Below are positions 8,369-16,187 of a stretch of DNA of 20,874 nt, one piece after another. Each line of letters starts with the position of its first letter. Positions within the stretch are counted from its first letter, which is position 1. The notes below the pieces were generated by a model, which saw nothing but the letters and a program-made list of their open reading frames with translations, ran no database searches and had not been told where the DNA came from. The position numbers and the translations under genes are program-made. Source of the DNA: an uncultured Eubacteriales bacterium (GTDB taxonomy: Bacteria > Bacillota > Clostridia > Lachnospirales > Lachnospiraceae); assembly GCA_949297565.1 (NCBI GenBank), contig CASFUI010000094.1, positions 1 to 20,874 of the forward strand. Reading direction: 5' to 3'.

Positions 8369-9133
8369 ATGAAGCTTTTGGAAATGAAAAACGTACAAAA
8401 AAGTTTTGGCGGGCTTGAAGTTCTTAAAGGCATTTCGCTCGAGGTAAACAAGGGTGAGGTTGTCGCTGTAATAGGTCCGTCAGGCTCAGGCAAGTCAACG
8501 CTTCTTCGCTGTGCGACGCTGCTTGAGACAATGGATAAGGGGACTCTTTGTTACGGAGGGAAGTATGCAACGTCAAACGAGCCGGACGAAAAGTCATCAT
8601 ATGTGGGAAAGAGAGAACTGTTGGAGGTAAAAAGTCAGTTCGGGCTTGTATTTCAGAACTTTAATCTTTTTCCTCATTATACAGTGCTTAAAAATATTAC
8701 GGACGCGCCTGTTCATGTACAGGGAAAAAGCCGCGAGGAGGCTGTTGCCACTGCAAGAGCTCTGTTAAAAAAGGTTGGGTTGGAGAGCAAGGAGGACAGC
8801 TATCCCAGCCAGCTTTCCGGAGGACAGCAGCAGAGAGTTGCGATTGCGAGAGCGCTCGCAATGAACCCTCAGGTGTTGTTCTTTGATGAGCCGACTTCGG
8901 CGCTGGACCCGGAGATAACGGCGGGCATTCTGAAGGTTTTAAAGGACTTGGCAGCGGACAGGATGACAATGGTAATTGTCACGCATGAGATTGATTTTGC
9001 CAGAAAGGTTGCAGACAGAGTGATATTCATGGACGGCGGACTCATAGTTGAACAGGGAAGCGCCGAGGCCGTTATTGACAACCCTCAGAATGAGAGAACA
9101 AAAGCGTTTCTTTCACATTTGAACATACATTAA
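8369..9133 (+). CDS. Amino-acid ABC transporter ATP-binding protein (GlnQ/HisP type)
   Basis: A 254-residue nucleotide-binding subunit of normal length. Walker A GPSGSGKST is at residues 36-44, the Q-loop is in LVFQNFNLFPHYTVLKNI, the signature is LSGGQQQR, Walker B and D-loop are VLFFDEPTSALDPE, and the switch His is in VTHEIDFARKVADRV. QNFNLFPHYT is typical of the polar amino-acid uptake subfamily. It would power import by the fused lipoprotein-permease encoded just upstream. GGGGA sits 8 bases before the ATG. About 15 extra residues between Walker A and the Q-loop (YGGKYATSNEPDEKSSYVGKRELLEVKSQ) are a small insertion typical of some firmicute members. Confidence 0.95.
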   Translation: MKLLEMKNVQKSFGGLEVLKGISLEVNKGEVVAVIGPSGSGKSTLLRCATLLETMDKGTLCYGGKYATSNEPDEKSSYVGKRELLEVKSQFGLVFQNFNLFPHYTVLKNITDAPVHVQGKSREEAVATARALLKKVGLESKEDSYPSQLSGGQQQRVAIARALAMNPQVLFFDEPTSALDPEITAGILKVLKDLAADRMTMVIVTHEIDFARKVADRVIFMDGGLIVEQGSAEAVIDNPQNERTKAFLSHLNIH

Positions 9134-9167
9134 AATCATAATAGAAAAATGAAAGGATGAAATGTAT

Positions 9168-10067
9168 ATGGATAAAAGGAAATCATCCGCACGAATGAGA
9201 AGGAGAAGAAAAGCGCAGCGCAACGCAGTTCTGGCAGTTGTGGCTTTTATTGTCGCGGCTGCCGGGATTATCGGAGTTGTGGCGGTCGCCGGAGGAGGAA
9301 AAAGCAGAAGTGCGTCTGAAAATCCTGATATAAAGGAAAGTCAGCTTCAGACAGATAGTGAACAGCAAGATAATGAAAATGGGCAGAACGAAAACAGCTC
9401 CCCGGCAGATGCAAATTCTGGCGAGAACGGCGATAGCAGCTCGGAAAGTGAAAACTCAGACTCAGGAACAGAAGCAGGCGGCGGAGCAAATCAGGACGGA
9501 GAGGTGACAGGTGTTTCGGCGCGCGGCTATGAGATACGCCTTATTGACGGTGTTTCTTATGTAAACGGAATTCTTATCGCCAACAAGACATATTCGCTTC
9601 CGTCAGACTATAATCCCGGAAAAATTGACGATACGGTTATGGACGCGTTTTATGAGATGCAGAGCGCGGCGGCAGCGGAAGGTCTTAATTTATATATATC
9701 TTCGGGCTTCCGCTCATATAATACGCAGTATTGGCTCTATAACAACTATGTTGAGCGTGACGGAAAGGAAGAGGCTGATACTTATTCCGCAAGGGCAGGC
9801 TATTCGGAGCATCAGACAGGTCTGTGCTTTGACTTGAATACAATTGACGAGTCATTTGCATATACGCCTGAGAGTAAATGGCTTGAACAGCATGCTCAGG
9901 AGTACGGATTTATTATACGCTATCCTAAGGGCAAAGAGAGCATAACAGGTTATATGTATGAGCCGTGGCATCTTCGCTATCTCGGAAAGGAACTGGCTGA
10001 AAAGGTCTATAACAGCGGGCTGTGCCTTGAAGAATATCTCGGTATAACATCAGTTTACAGTGATTAG
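9168..10067 (+). CDS. Membrane-anchored D-alanyl-D-alanine carboxypeptidase, VanY/M15B family
   Basis: A 299-residue protein: a very basic cytoplasmic start (KRKSSARMRRRRKAQR), one membrane segment (about 18-45), a low-complexity linker rich in Ser, Glu, Asn and Asp (about 50-110), then an M15B zinc peptidase domain. Zinc ligands are visible as His215 and Asp222 in SEHQTGLCFD and His268 in EPWHLRYLG, with catalytic Glu265; YISSGFRSYNTQ is the usual upstream motif. It would trim the terminal D-Ala from peptidoglycan stem peptides outside the membrane. Other genes of the vancomycin cluster are absent, so this is more likely wall housekeeping than resistance. The start at 9168 has AAAGGATG about 8-10 bases upstream; 9162 is too close. 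It follows the ATPase gene by 34 bases and may be cotranscribed. Confidence 0.92.
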   Translation: MDKRKSSARMRRRRKAQRNAVLAVVAFIVAAAGIIGVVAVAGGGKSRSASENPDIKESQLQTDSEQQDNENGQNENSSPADANSGENGDSSSESENSDSGTEAGGGANQDGEVTGVSARGYEIRLIDGVSYVNGILIANKTYSLPSDYNPGKIDDTVMDAFYEMQSAAAAEGLNLYISSGFRSYNTQYWLYNNYVERDGKEEADTYSARAGYSEHQTGLCFDLNTIDESFAYTPESKWLEQHAQEYGFIIRYPKGKESITGYMYEPWHLRYLGKELAEKVYNSGLCLEEYLGITSVYSD

Positions 10068-10110
10068 GCAAACAAAGTATGATGGGAAAATAAGTCTGAG
10101 AAGGGCATGT

Positions 10111-10132
10111 AACTGTATAAAAAAACTGTAAT
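10111..10132 (+). promoter_or_regulatory. Tandem AACTGTA box, candidate operator
   Basis: AACTGTA occurs at 10111-10117 and 10124-10130, a direct repeat with a 13-base period, 14 bases upstream of the -35 of the lyase-like gene. The stretch AAAAAAACTGTAAT (10119-10132) recurs exactly at 17241-17254 in the AraC-pectinesterase intergenic region. AraC-type activators often bind direct repeats just upstream of -35. The assignment is an inference. Confidence 0.4.
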
Positions 10133-10143
10133 ACATTTTAATT

Positions 10144-10172
10144 TTGACAGTATTATTGTGGAAAATTATTTT
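10144..10172 (+). promoter_or_regulatory. Promoter of the lyase-like gene
   Basis: TTGACA (10144-10149), a 17-base spacer, and TATTTT (10167-10172). Transcription would begin near 10179, giving a leader of about 110 bases. Confidence 0.6.
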
Positions 10173-10229
10173 GTGTCGGAAGATAATATGCGTAGAGAAT
10201 TTGTTGATTCTTTTATTTGCAAGTTTGTG

Positions 10230-10275
10230 TCTGCGCTGACTTCACAGACCTGCAATGTTCACAAAGCAGCGCAGA
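10230..10275 (+). other. Leader hairpin directly upstream of the lyase-like gene's ribosome binding site
   Basis: TCTGCGCTG (10230-10238) and CAGCGCAGA (10267-10275) are perfectly complementary; CTT/AAG adds three pairs after a bulged A. The stem ends 3 bases before GAGGA (10279-10283). It could stabilise the RNA or affect ribosome loading; no ligand-binding family is recognised. Confidence 0.5.
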
Positions 10276-10288
10276 AATGAGGAAAATT

Positions 10289-11116
10289 ATGGGAAATATT
10301 TCATTATTGAATGAAGATTTTATGGATTTTCCGATAGGGGAATTTCCATATGACAGAAATCATTCTGCTATGGGCGAGTATCACTTTATACATTATCCGG
10401 GGTATTACGGCAAATGGTATGACCCGGTGTGCAACCATACCTACAACGGTCAGGGGGCATCTTGGATAATCACCGAGTATAACGGAAAGCATTTTATGGA
10501 GCAGATGCGTATACGAAATGATAAACCGCACAGAACATTTCCGATGCTGACAAGCGGAAATCGTTTCTGGAGGGATTATGAGCTTGAGGTAAGCCTGCGC
10601 ATGTTTACCACAAAATGGGGAAACGCCGGAATAGGTTTTTGCTGCCAAAATTCAACTAATCTTCTCGTGCTTATATTTGAGGAGCAGCAGCTTAAGCTCG
10701 AATACCGCCATAAAGAGGAGATAGAGGTGCTTGCGAGCGTGCCGTTTGAATATAACTGCGATGACACATATACAATGAAGGCGGCAGTGTCAGGCAGCCA
10801 TGTTGTGTGTGAGGTTGACGGTGTAAAATATTTCGAGATTGATACTGATTATGCAAAGCAGGGAGGAAAGATTGCAATTACGGCAACAATTCCTGCACAG
10901 TTCGGCTCAGTAAGGGTATTTGCAGGCGAAAACACTGTTGAGAAGATAAAAGAGGCAGAACAGGATTACAGGAGACAGTGCGACGAGGCGCAGAAGAAAT
11001 ATCCTAAGATGAAGCTGGTCAAGAAACTTAATCTGAAAAATTTCGGCTCGGGCAGACAGTTAAGGTTTGGTCATCTGCTCGGCAACAGCGAGTATCAAAT
11101 GGTTATGGCTCAGTGA
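10289..11116 (+). CDS. Lyase-like protein, N-terminal part ending at an in-frame TGA
   Basis: Encodes 275 residues to TGA at 11114-11116. ATG 10289 has GAGGA 5 bases upstream; the codon at 10217 lies in the leader hairpin region and is not a likely start. There is no signal peptide, so the product is probably cytoplasmic. Residues about 75-235 (FWRDYELEVSLRMFTTKWGNAGIGF.., ending IPAQFGSVRVFAG) look like a concanavalin/LamG-type beta-sandwich. A basic, charged linker follows, then a strand pattern (GSGRQLRFGHLLGNSEYQMVMAQ) that is clearly the first blade of the propeller continuing after the stop. The fragment therefore ends inside a domain. Sequence on both sides of the TGA is in one frame and reads as one protein of 672 codons. 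Whether the gene is dead, a sequencing error or read through is open. Confidence 0.75.
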   Translation: MGNISLLNEDFMDFPIGEFPYDRNHSAMGEYHFIHYPGYYGKWYDPVCNHTYNGQGASWIITEYNGKHFMEQMRIRNDKPHRTFPMLTSGNRFWRDYELEVSLRMFTTKWGNAGIGFCCQNSTNLLVLIFEEQQLKLEYRHKEEIEVLASVPFEYNCDDTYTMKAAVSGSHVVCEVDGVKYFEIDTDYAKQGGKIAITATIPAQFGSVRVFAGENTVEKIKEAEQDYRRQCDEAQKKYPKMKLVKKLNLKNFGSGRQLRFGHLLGNSEYQMVMAQ

Positions 11117-11150
11117 CAAAAACTTGTAAACCGTGACGCGTACGGTACAA
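11114..11150 (+). other. In-frame TGA with a downstream hairpin (nonsense mutation or recoding site)
   Basis: The codons around the stop read GCT CAG TGA CAA AAA. Seven bases after the TGA a stem forms: TTGT (11124-11127) with ACAA (11147-11150) and ACCGT (11130-11134) with ACGGT (11142-11146), an AA bulge between them and a 7-base loop. Frame and protein-like content continue unbroken for another 1191 bases. A single change CGA to TGA would explain it. Confidence 0.6.
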
Positions 11151-12307
11151 TAAGCTGTCTAACAGCGTTTGATTTGGACGGAAATATTTTGTGGCAGCAC
11201 GGAGAGCCTACCGATAATACGGAGCTTGGCACAATTTCAGCGGATATGCCGATGCAGATATATGATATTGACGGCGACGGCTTTGATGAGGTAATCACAG
11301 CAAAGAATTTTGAGGTGCTTATACTTGACGGAAGAACGGGAGCTGTCAAAAAACGCGCAAAGACGCCGTACTCGACAAGTGAGGAGGACGGAACGATTAT
11401 TGGAGTGCCTGATAAGACCTATGCATTTGACCGTATCAATCCGGACGGCATGAGAATATGTAATTTCAGGGGTCTGGACAAGCCTCGTGATATTCTTATT
11501 AAGGACCGTTATTGCAGAGTGTATGCTTTGAACGACAATCTTGAGGTTATGTGGCATTTTCAGAGTGACAAGAATACAGGGCATTTTCCGTTTGCGATTG
11601 ATATAAACGGAGACGGCCACGATGAGCTGCTTGTGGGATATAATATGCTTGACTGCCACGGCAAAAAGCTTTGGACAATGCCGGTAAACGAGGACCATAT
11701 TGACGAGATAGTTCCGGGGCAGTTTATGTCGGGCCCTAATAAGGGAAAGAAGTATTTTGCGTGTGTTGCCGGAAAAGAGGGCTTTATAATCAGTGATTTT
11801 GAGGGCAACCTTTTAAAGAAAGACGGAATAGGACACGCTCAGCGTGTAAGTATCGCAAATTATTGTCCTGATGAGCCGGGCTACGAGATGGTTGTCGTAA
11901 ACTTCTGGGGACATCAGGGAATTATATATTTTTACGACAGCGAGGGAAATGAGCGCTGGGAAATGGAAAATGAACTTAACGGCAATCTGCTTACTCCTGT
12001 AAACTGGACGGGAGACGGACAGGATTTTATTCTTCTGAATGCCGATACAGAGCGCGGAGGTTTGATTGACGGAAATGGAGTTCAGGTTGTAAAATTTCCT
12101 GACGATGGACATCCGACAATGTGTGCCGAGGCTGTAAATCTTTACGGTGACGGCCGCGATGAGATTGTCACATGGGACTATAATTCAATGTACATTTACA
12201 CACAGGATGACAATCCGAAAGAAAATGTATATGAGCCTTACAAGTATCCGGAGTACAACGCGTCGAATTACAGAGGCGAGTATTCTTACAGGGAGAAACT
12301 ATGGTAA
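11117..12307 (+). CDS. Lyase-like protein, C-terminal FG-GAP/beta-propeller part (same frame as 10289-11116)
   Basis: The frame continues directly after the TGA with QKLVNRDAYGTISCLTAFDLDGNILWQ, so coding content starts at 11117. The first possible start, TTG at 11174, has no ribosome binding site and would cut a strand. The part holds 396 residues of repeating blades with Ca2+-loop motifs: DIDGDGFDEVI, DINGDGHDELLVGY, NLYGDGRDEIVTWD. Alternating 'LDGxxLW' strands (NILWQHGEP, KKLWTMPVN, NERWEMENE) add to the pattern. This is seen in FG-GAP-type propellers and in rhamnogalacturonan lyases of the PL11 group; the neighbouring pectinesterase makes a pectin-related role attractive, but the enzyme activity is an inference. 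Without readthrough or restart this part would not be made. No promoter is seen inside. Confidence 0.7.
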   Translation, partial: QKLVNRDAYGTISCLTAFDLDGNILWQHGEPTDNTELGTISADMPMQIYDIDGDGFDEVITAKNFEVLILDGRTGAVKKRAKTPYSTSEEDGTIIGVPDKTYAFDRINPDGMRICNFRGLDKPRDILIKDRYCRVYALNDNLEVMWHFQSDKNTGHFPFAIDINGDGHDELLVGYNMLDCHGKKLWTMPVNEDHIDEIVPGQFMSGPNKGKKYFACVAGKEGFIISDFEGNLLKKDGIGHAQRVSIANYCPDEPGYEMVVVNFWGHQGIIYFYDSEGNERWEMENELNGNLLTPVNWTGDGQDFILLNADTERGGLIDGNGVQVVKFPDDGHPTMCAEAVNLYGDGRDEIVTWDYNSMYIYTQDDNPKENVYEPYKYPEYNASNYRGEYSYREKLW

Positions 12308-12403
12308 CAGCGCCGGCAAGGCTGATCCATGCGGGACTGAGGAGCAAACCTGTAATAGCAGACAAGCTGCTTCACAATAAGTTTCATAGAAAAGAGGTGT
12401 TTT

Positions 12404-13300
12404 ATGAAAAGGCTATTTGCAACTGTTTTTACTGTCTTATTTCTGGTATTATCGCTGGCGGCATGTGGGACCAAGAAAGTATCTGACGATGTTTTACAAA
12501 GCGGAAGCGTAGTAGTCGGACAAAGCTCTGCTGAAGAGAGCAAATCACAAGATACCGCACAGGCAGCCAAAGACTCTGTGCAGGACGCTCAAGAGCCTGG
12601 GACAAATGACACAGCTTCTGCTGAAACTGGAGAAAATCAGGAAAGCGTTTCTGATACAGGTGAGTCTCAATCCGACAGCCAGACTTACGCTCAACACGTT
12701 CATGCTTATACAGTCGATACGATTGAGCCAGACTGTACATCAGGAGGATATACTGTTTATATCTGTTCCTGCGGAGAACAGTACACTGACAATTATACAG
12801 ATGCTTTGGGACATGATTTTGGGGAGTGGGTTACAGTAAAGGAGCCTACGGTCTCTTCCGAGGGACAGCAGGAGAAAACCTGCCTCCGCTGCGGTTACAC
12901 CGAGGTGCAAAGCCTTCCGCGTTTGGAAAATACTGATGACTTTGTGCAGGCAGTAGTAGACCTTGTCAATCAGGAACGAAGCAAAGAGGGGCTTTCGCCG
13001 CTCACCGGCGTGACACAGCTGCATTCCTATGCGGCAGTCAGAAGCAGCGAATTGGTGTCTCGATTTGAGCATGTGCGCCCGGACGGTTCCAATCCGCTTA
13101 CATATGTTATAAATATGGGATATTTTAGAGCGGGAGAAAACATCGCCTATGGTTATGCCACGCCTGAGGCGGTGATGAATGCATGGATGGATTCGCCAGG
13201 GCATAGAATGAATATTCTTACACCGGAATATTCTTATATTGGGATAGGCTGCTACCGGAACGGAAACACTCTGTATTGGACGCAGATTTTTGCGGGATAA
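12404..13300 (+). CDS. CAP (SCP/PR1, YkwD-type) domain lipoprotein with Cys-rich repeats
   Basis: A 298-residue surface lipoprotein. The signal MKRLFATVFTVLFLVLSLAAC has lipobox LAAC with Cys21. A Ser/Gln/Glu/Asp-rich linker (about 25-100) is followed by two copies of a short repeat (about 103-185): HAYTVDTIEPDCTSGGYTVY-IC-SCG and GEWVTVKEPTVSSEGQQEKTC-LRCGY, of a type common in clostridial surface proteins. The second copy has Val where the first Cys should be. The CAP domain fills about 185-298: FEHVRPDG, GENIAYGYATPEAVMNAWMDSPGHRMNIL and YWTQIFAG are its signatures. The exact function of bacterial CAP proteins is mostly unknown; a wall or adhesive role is likely. GAGGTG precedes the ATG by 4 bases. 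There is no clear promoter in the 96 bases upstream, so it may be cotranscribed with the lyase-like gene. Confidence 0.9.
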   Translation: MKRLFATVFTVLFLVLSLAACGTKKVSDDVLQSGSVVVGQSSAEESKSQDTAQAAKDSVQDAQEPGTNDTASAETGENQESVSDTGESQSDSQTYAQHVHAYTVDTIEPDCTSGGYTVYICSCGEQYTDNYTDALGHDFGEWVTVKEPTVSSEGQQEKTCLRCGYTEVQSLPRLENTDDFVQAVVDLVNQERSKEGLSPLTGVTQLHSYAAVRSSELVSRFEHVRPDGSNPLTYVINMGYFRAGENIAYGYATPEAVMNAWMDSPGHRMNILTPEYSYIGIGCYRNGNTLYWTQIFAG

Positions 13301-13313
13301 TATTTAAAACACC

Positions 13314-13370
13314 TGACTAAAAGTAAAGGGCGTACCGAGAGAAAATCGGTACGCCCTTTACTTTTAGTTA
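13314..13370. terminator. Bidirectional terminator between convergent genes, 25-bp stem
   Basis: Bases 13314-13338 pair with 13346-13370 (one G:T pair) around the loop GAGAAAA. The GC core GGGCGTACCGA is flanked on one side by an A-run and on the other by a T-run, so RNA in either direction ends in a GC stem followed by U-rich sequence. It starts 13 bases after the CAP gene and ends 2 bases before the stop of the ATPase gene. Confidence 0.9.
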
Positions 13371-13372
13371 TG

Positions 13373-16018
13373 TCAGTTATTCTTTTTAACGATATACATA
13401 ATTGACTTTATAATCTGAATTGTCAGAGTAGGCACAAATGCCAGAACAATAATCTGTAATATATGAATGCCTGTGAGAGGCGTAACGGTAAACAGCTTTT
13501 CCAGGAAAGGAACACACAGTACCAGTGCCAGCAGACAGACGCCTGCCAAAAATGCGCCTACACTGTATATATTTGAAAATAATCCGGCTTTGGCGATAGG
13601 CTTGCTTGTTCGGCAGTTAAAGCCGTGGAACAGACGAGCAAGCGTAAGCGTAGCGAATGCCATTGTGGCCGCAAGAGCCGGATTAGGCATAGGGTCATTA
13701 TAGCCGAGATAATAAGCTGTCATTACAACGACAGCAATCAAAGCACCCTGACCGAAAATGCGTCCGAGGAACGAACGGCTCAGTATTCCCTTTGAAGGGT
13801 CTCTTGGCTTTTCGTCCAAAAGCGATTCGTCCGTAGGCTCCATTCCGATTGCAATCGCAGGAAGTGAATCGGTCAGCAGGTTGATGAACAAAAGGTGTAC
13901 GGGAGCAAACGGAACAGGAAGCCCTGCGATGGAGGTATAAAGAACGGCGAGTATTGCAGCCATATTTCCCGATAGCAGGAATAAAATAGCATTTTTTATA
14001 TTGCGGTACACGTTTCGTCCGTTTATAACAGCCTTTATGATAGTGGCAAAATTGTCGTCAGCCAGTATCATGGCAGAGGCGTCTTTTGATACCTCTGTTC
14101 CCGTTATGCCCATAGCAACGCCGATGTCTGCTTTTTTAAGAGCAGGTGCGTCGTTTACGCCGTCGCCCGTCATAGAAACAATTTTTCCTTTTCGCTGCCA
14201 TGCCTCTACAATCCTGATTTTGTTTTCAGGGGATACTCTGGCGTATACGGAAATATGTTCCAATTTACTGTCAAGCTCTTCATCGCTCATTGCGTCTAGC
14301 TCGCTTCCGGTTACGGCAATGTCGCCCGGCTTAAAAATACCGATAGTCTTAGCGATAGCGGTGGCTGTAATCTTGTGGTCGCCTGTAATCATGACAGGAA
14401 GAATTCCTGCATGCTTTGCGTCTGCTACGGCCTTTATAGCCTCCGGACGAGGCGGGTCCATCATTGCAACAAGACCTGTAAATATAAAGTTGTTCTCGCA
14501 TTCGAGAGTGAGAGGCTCATCGCATTCCTTGTATGCAAATGCGAGAACTCTGAGTCCTTCCATTGAAAATGCTTCGTTCTGTTTTCTGACAGCCGCGCGG
14601 TCATCTTCTGTTATAGGCCGTATGCCGTCTGAGGTCTGAATAAGAGTACATCTGTCGAGAAGAACATCAACAGCCCCCTTTGTAAGTACGGTAGGAGTCT
14701 GATGTATGTTGTACTTTGTACTCATAAGCTTTCTGTTCGAGTCGAAAGGCACTTCCTCAAGTCGAGTCATGTATTTTCTGATATGATCCTCTGTAAACGG
14801 CGTGCTCTCTTTTGAACCCGAGTTTGGAACAGGAATATTTCTGAACATTTCAAGGAGAGCGTATTCAGTAGGGTCTCCTATACCCTTTCCGTCAACCAGA
14901 CTTGAGTCGTTTGTCAGCACTGCGTCATACAGAAGATAGCGGTGCAGAGGATTGTCAAGCTCAAGCTGTGTAGGAAGCAGCTCCTTAAAATCAATGTAGA
15001 CTTTCTGGACTGTCATTTTATTCTGTGTGAGAGTACCTGTCTTGTCTGAACATATTACAGACACACAGCCCAGACTTTCTACAGCTTTAAGTTCCTTTAT
15101 AATGGCGTTTTCCTTTGCCATTTTCTGAGTTCCCATAGCCTGCACAATTGTGACGATTGAGCTTAAAGCTTCAGGAATTGCGGCAACCGCGAGTGCAACC
15201 GCAAACATCATTGAGTCAAGGAGCGGCATTTTTCTGTAGATACAGAGAGCAAATACAGCCGCGCTTATAATCATAATCATAATTGCGAGTTTCTGGCTGA
15301 ACTGGTCGAGACTGACCTGAAGCGGAGTTTTGCGTTCTTTAACTGCGTTCATGAGTCCTGCAATCTTTCCGAGCTCTGTCTCCATACCTGTAGCTGTGAC
15401 AAGCACCTCGGCTCTTCCGTAGGTGACAAGACTTCCCGAATAAACCATGTTGATTCTGTCAGCGAGAGGAGTATTGCTGTCGAGTACTTTGTCAAATTTA
15501 TCTACGTTTGTTGATTCGCCTGTAAGAGCGCTCTCGTTTACCTGGAGAGAATAGCTGTTCAGAATTCTGCCGTCAGCTACAATTAAGTCTCCGGCTTCCA
15601 GAAGAACGAGGTCTCCGGGAACAATATCCTTTGAAGGCACTTCCACCTTCTGGCCGTTTCTCATAACTTTTGCGCTTGGCGAAGAGAGCTGCTTGAGACT
15701 GTCAAGAGAACGCTGCGCCTTGACGTGCTGTACAGTTCCGAGAATGGCGTTCATGATGAGCACCAGCAGAATAACTATCGTGCTCTCTGCGTTGCCGGAA
15801 AACATAGAGATAATCGCGGCTATAATGAGAATCACGATTAACAGGTCGCAGAACTGGCTGAAAAATACTTTTACAATGCTTGGGGGCTGCTGTTCCATAA
15901 GGGCATTTTCACCCTTTTCCCCGCGGATGCGAAGTACTTCCGAATCGCTTAAGCCCGCTGCGGTTGTACCGAAATGCTTCAGTGTTTCGTCGGCGGAACA
16001 ATTCCAGAAATCTTTCAT
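13373..16018 (-). CDS. P2A-type cation-transporting P-type ATPase (Ca2+-ATPase family), Mn-riboswitch controlled
   Basis: An 881-residue membrane pump. The actuator motif TGES is at 166-169, the phosphorylated Asp325 is in CSDKTGTLTQNK, and the hinge is GDGVNDAPALKKADIGVAMG (Asp near 619). M4 carries AIPEALSS (Glu283) and M6 carries NLLTDSLPA (Asn713, Asp717). These match the Glu, Asn and Asp of the single Ca2+ site of LMCA1-type bacterial Ca2+-ATPases. The family pumps Ca2+ (or Mn2+) out of the cytoplasm. ATG at 16018 has GGAGG 7 bases upstream; the longer frame to 16075 has no site and starts in the leader. The leader holds a yybP-ykoY-like riboswitch, so expression should rise with Mn2+, arguing for Mn2+ or linked Ca2+/Mn2+ export. 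It ends against the bidirectional terminator. Confidence 0.95.
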   Translation of the reverse strand: MKDFWNCSADETLKHFGTTAAGLSDSEVLRIRGEKGENALMEQQPPSIVKVFFSQFCDLLIVILIIAAIISMFSGNAESTIVILLVLIMNAILGTVQHVKAQRSLDSLKQLSSPSAKVMRNGQKVEVPSKDIVPGDLVLLEAGDLIVADGRILNSYSLQVNESALTGESTNVDKFDKVLDSNTPLADRINMVYSGSLVTYGRAEVLVTATGMETELGKIAGLMNAVKERKTPLQVSLDQFSQKLAIMIMIISAAVFALCIYRKMPLLDSMMFAVALAVAAIPEALSSIVTIVQAMGTQKMAKENAIIKELKAVESLGCVSVICSDKTGTLTQNKMTVQKVYIDFKELLPTQLELDNPLHRYLLYDAVLTNDSSLVDGKGIGDPTEYALLEMFRNIPVPNSGSKESTPFTEDHIRKYMTRLEEVPFDSNRKLMSTKYNIHQTPTVLTKGAVDVLLDRCTLIQTSDGIRPITEDDRAAVRKQNEAFSMEGLRVLAFAYKECDEPLTLECENNFIFTGLVAMMDPPRPEAIKAVADAKHAGILPVMITGDHKITATAIAKTIGIFKPGDIAVTGSELDAMSDEELDSKLEHISVYARVSPENKIRIVEAWQRKGKIVSMTGDGVNDAPALKKADIGVAMGITGTEVSKDASAMILADDNFATIIKAVINGRNVYRNIKNAILFLLSGNMAAILAVLYTSIAGLPVPFAPVHLLFINLLTDSLPAIAIGMEPTDESLLDEKPRDPSKGILSRSFLGRIFGQGALIAVVVMTAYYLGYNDPMPNPALAATMAFATLTLARLFHGFNCRTSKPIAKAGLFSNIYSVGAFLAGVCLLALVLCVPFLEKLFTVTPLTGIHILQIIVLAFVPTLTIQIIKSIMYIVKKNN

Positions 16019-16145
16019 AAAAAATCCTCCAATCTTAAAGTGGTATAAAATATAGAATGCTTCGGGCTGAGGCATTTTATTTATTATCGGAAACTATATT
16101 TAAAATTTTATACGAAATCTGCGTATAAATAATAATTCCTAATAA

Positions 16146-16187
16146 ATAAAAAAAGACCTTTACTGCACCGACTGCAATAAAAGTCTT
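16146..16187 (-). terminator. Riboswitch expression-platform terminator in the ATPase leader
   Basis: On the minus strand AAGACTTTTATTGCA (16187-16173) pairs with TGCAGTAAAGGTCTT (16167-16153), 13 of 15 positions, around a 5-base loop. A run of Ts follows (16152-16146). The 5' arm contains the 3' half of aptamer helix P1, so aptamer folding and termination exclude each other. This is the expected ON switch. Confidence 0.85.

Noticed and set aside
9168..10067. Vancomycin resistance gene
   Set aside because: VanY-type peptidases are common wall enzymes; no vanH, vanA, vanX or two-component genes are nearby.
11114..11150. Selenocysteine codon with a SECIS element
   Set aside because: The hairpin after the TGA lacks the bulged U and GU-type apical loop of known bacterial SECIS elements, the position is in a propeller strand rather than an active-site redox motif, and no selenoprotein of this family is known to me.
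11174..12307. Independent gene starting at TTG 11174
   Set aside because: No ribosome binding site is present, the start would fall within a strand, and the 57 bases between the TGA and this codon already encode protein-like sequence in the same frame.
14001..14639. 212-residue open frame on the plus strand inside the ATPase gene
   Set aside because: It is antisense to the conserved phosphorylation/hinge region of the ATPase; its composition is the mirror of that gene and it has no ribosome binding site.
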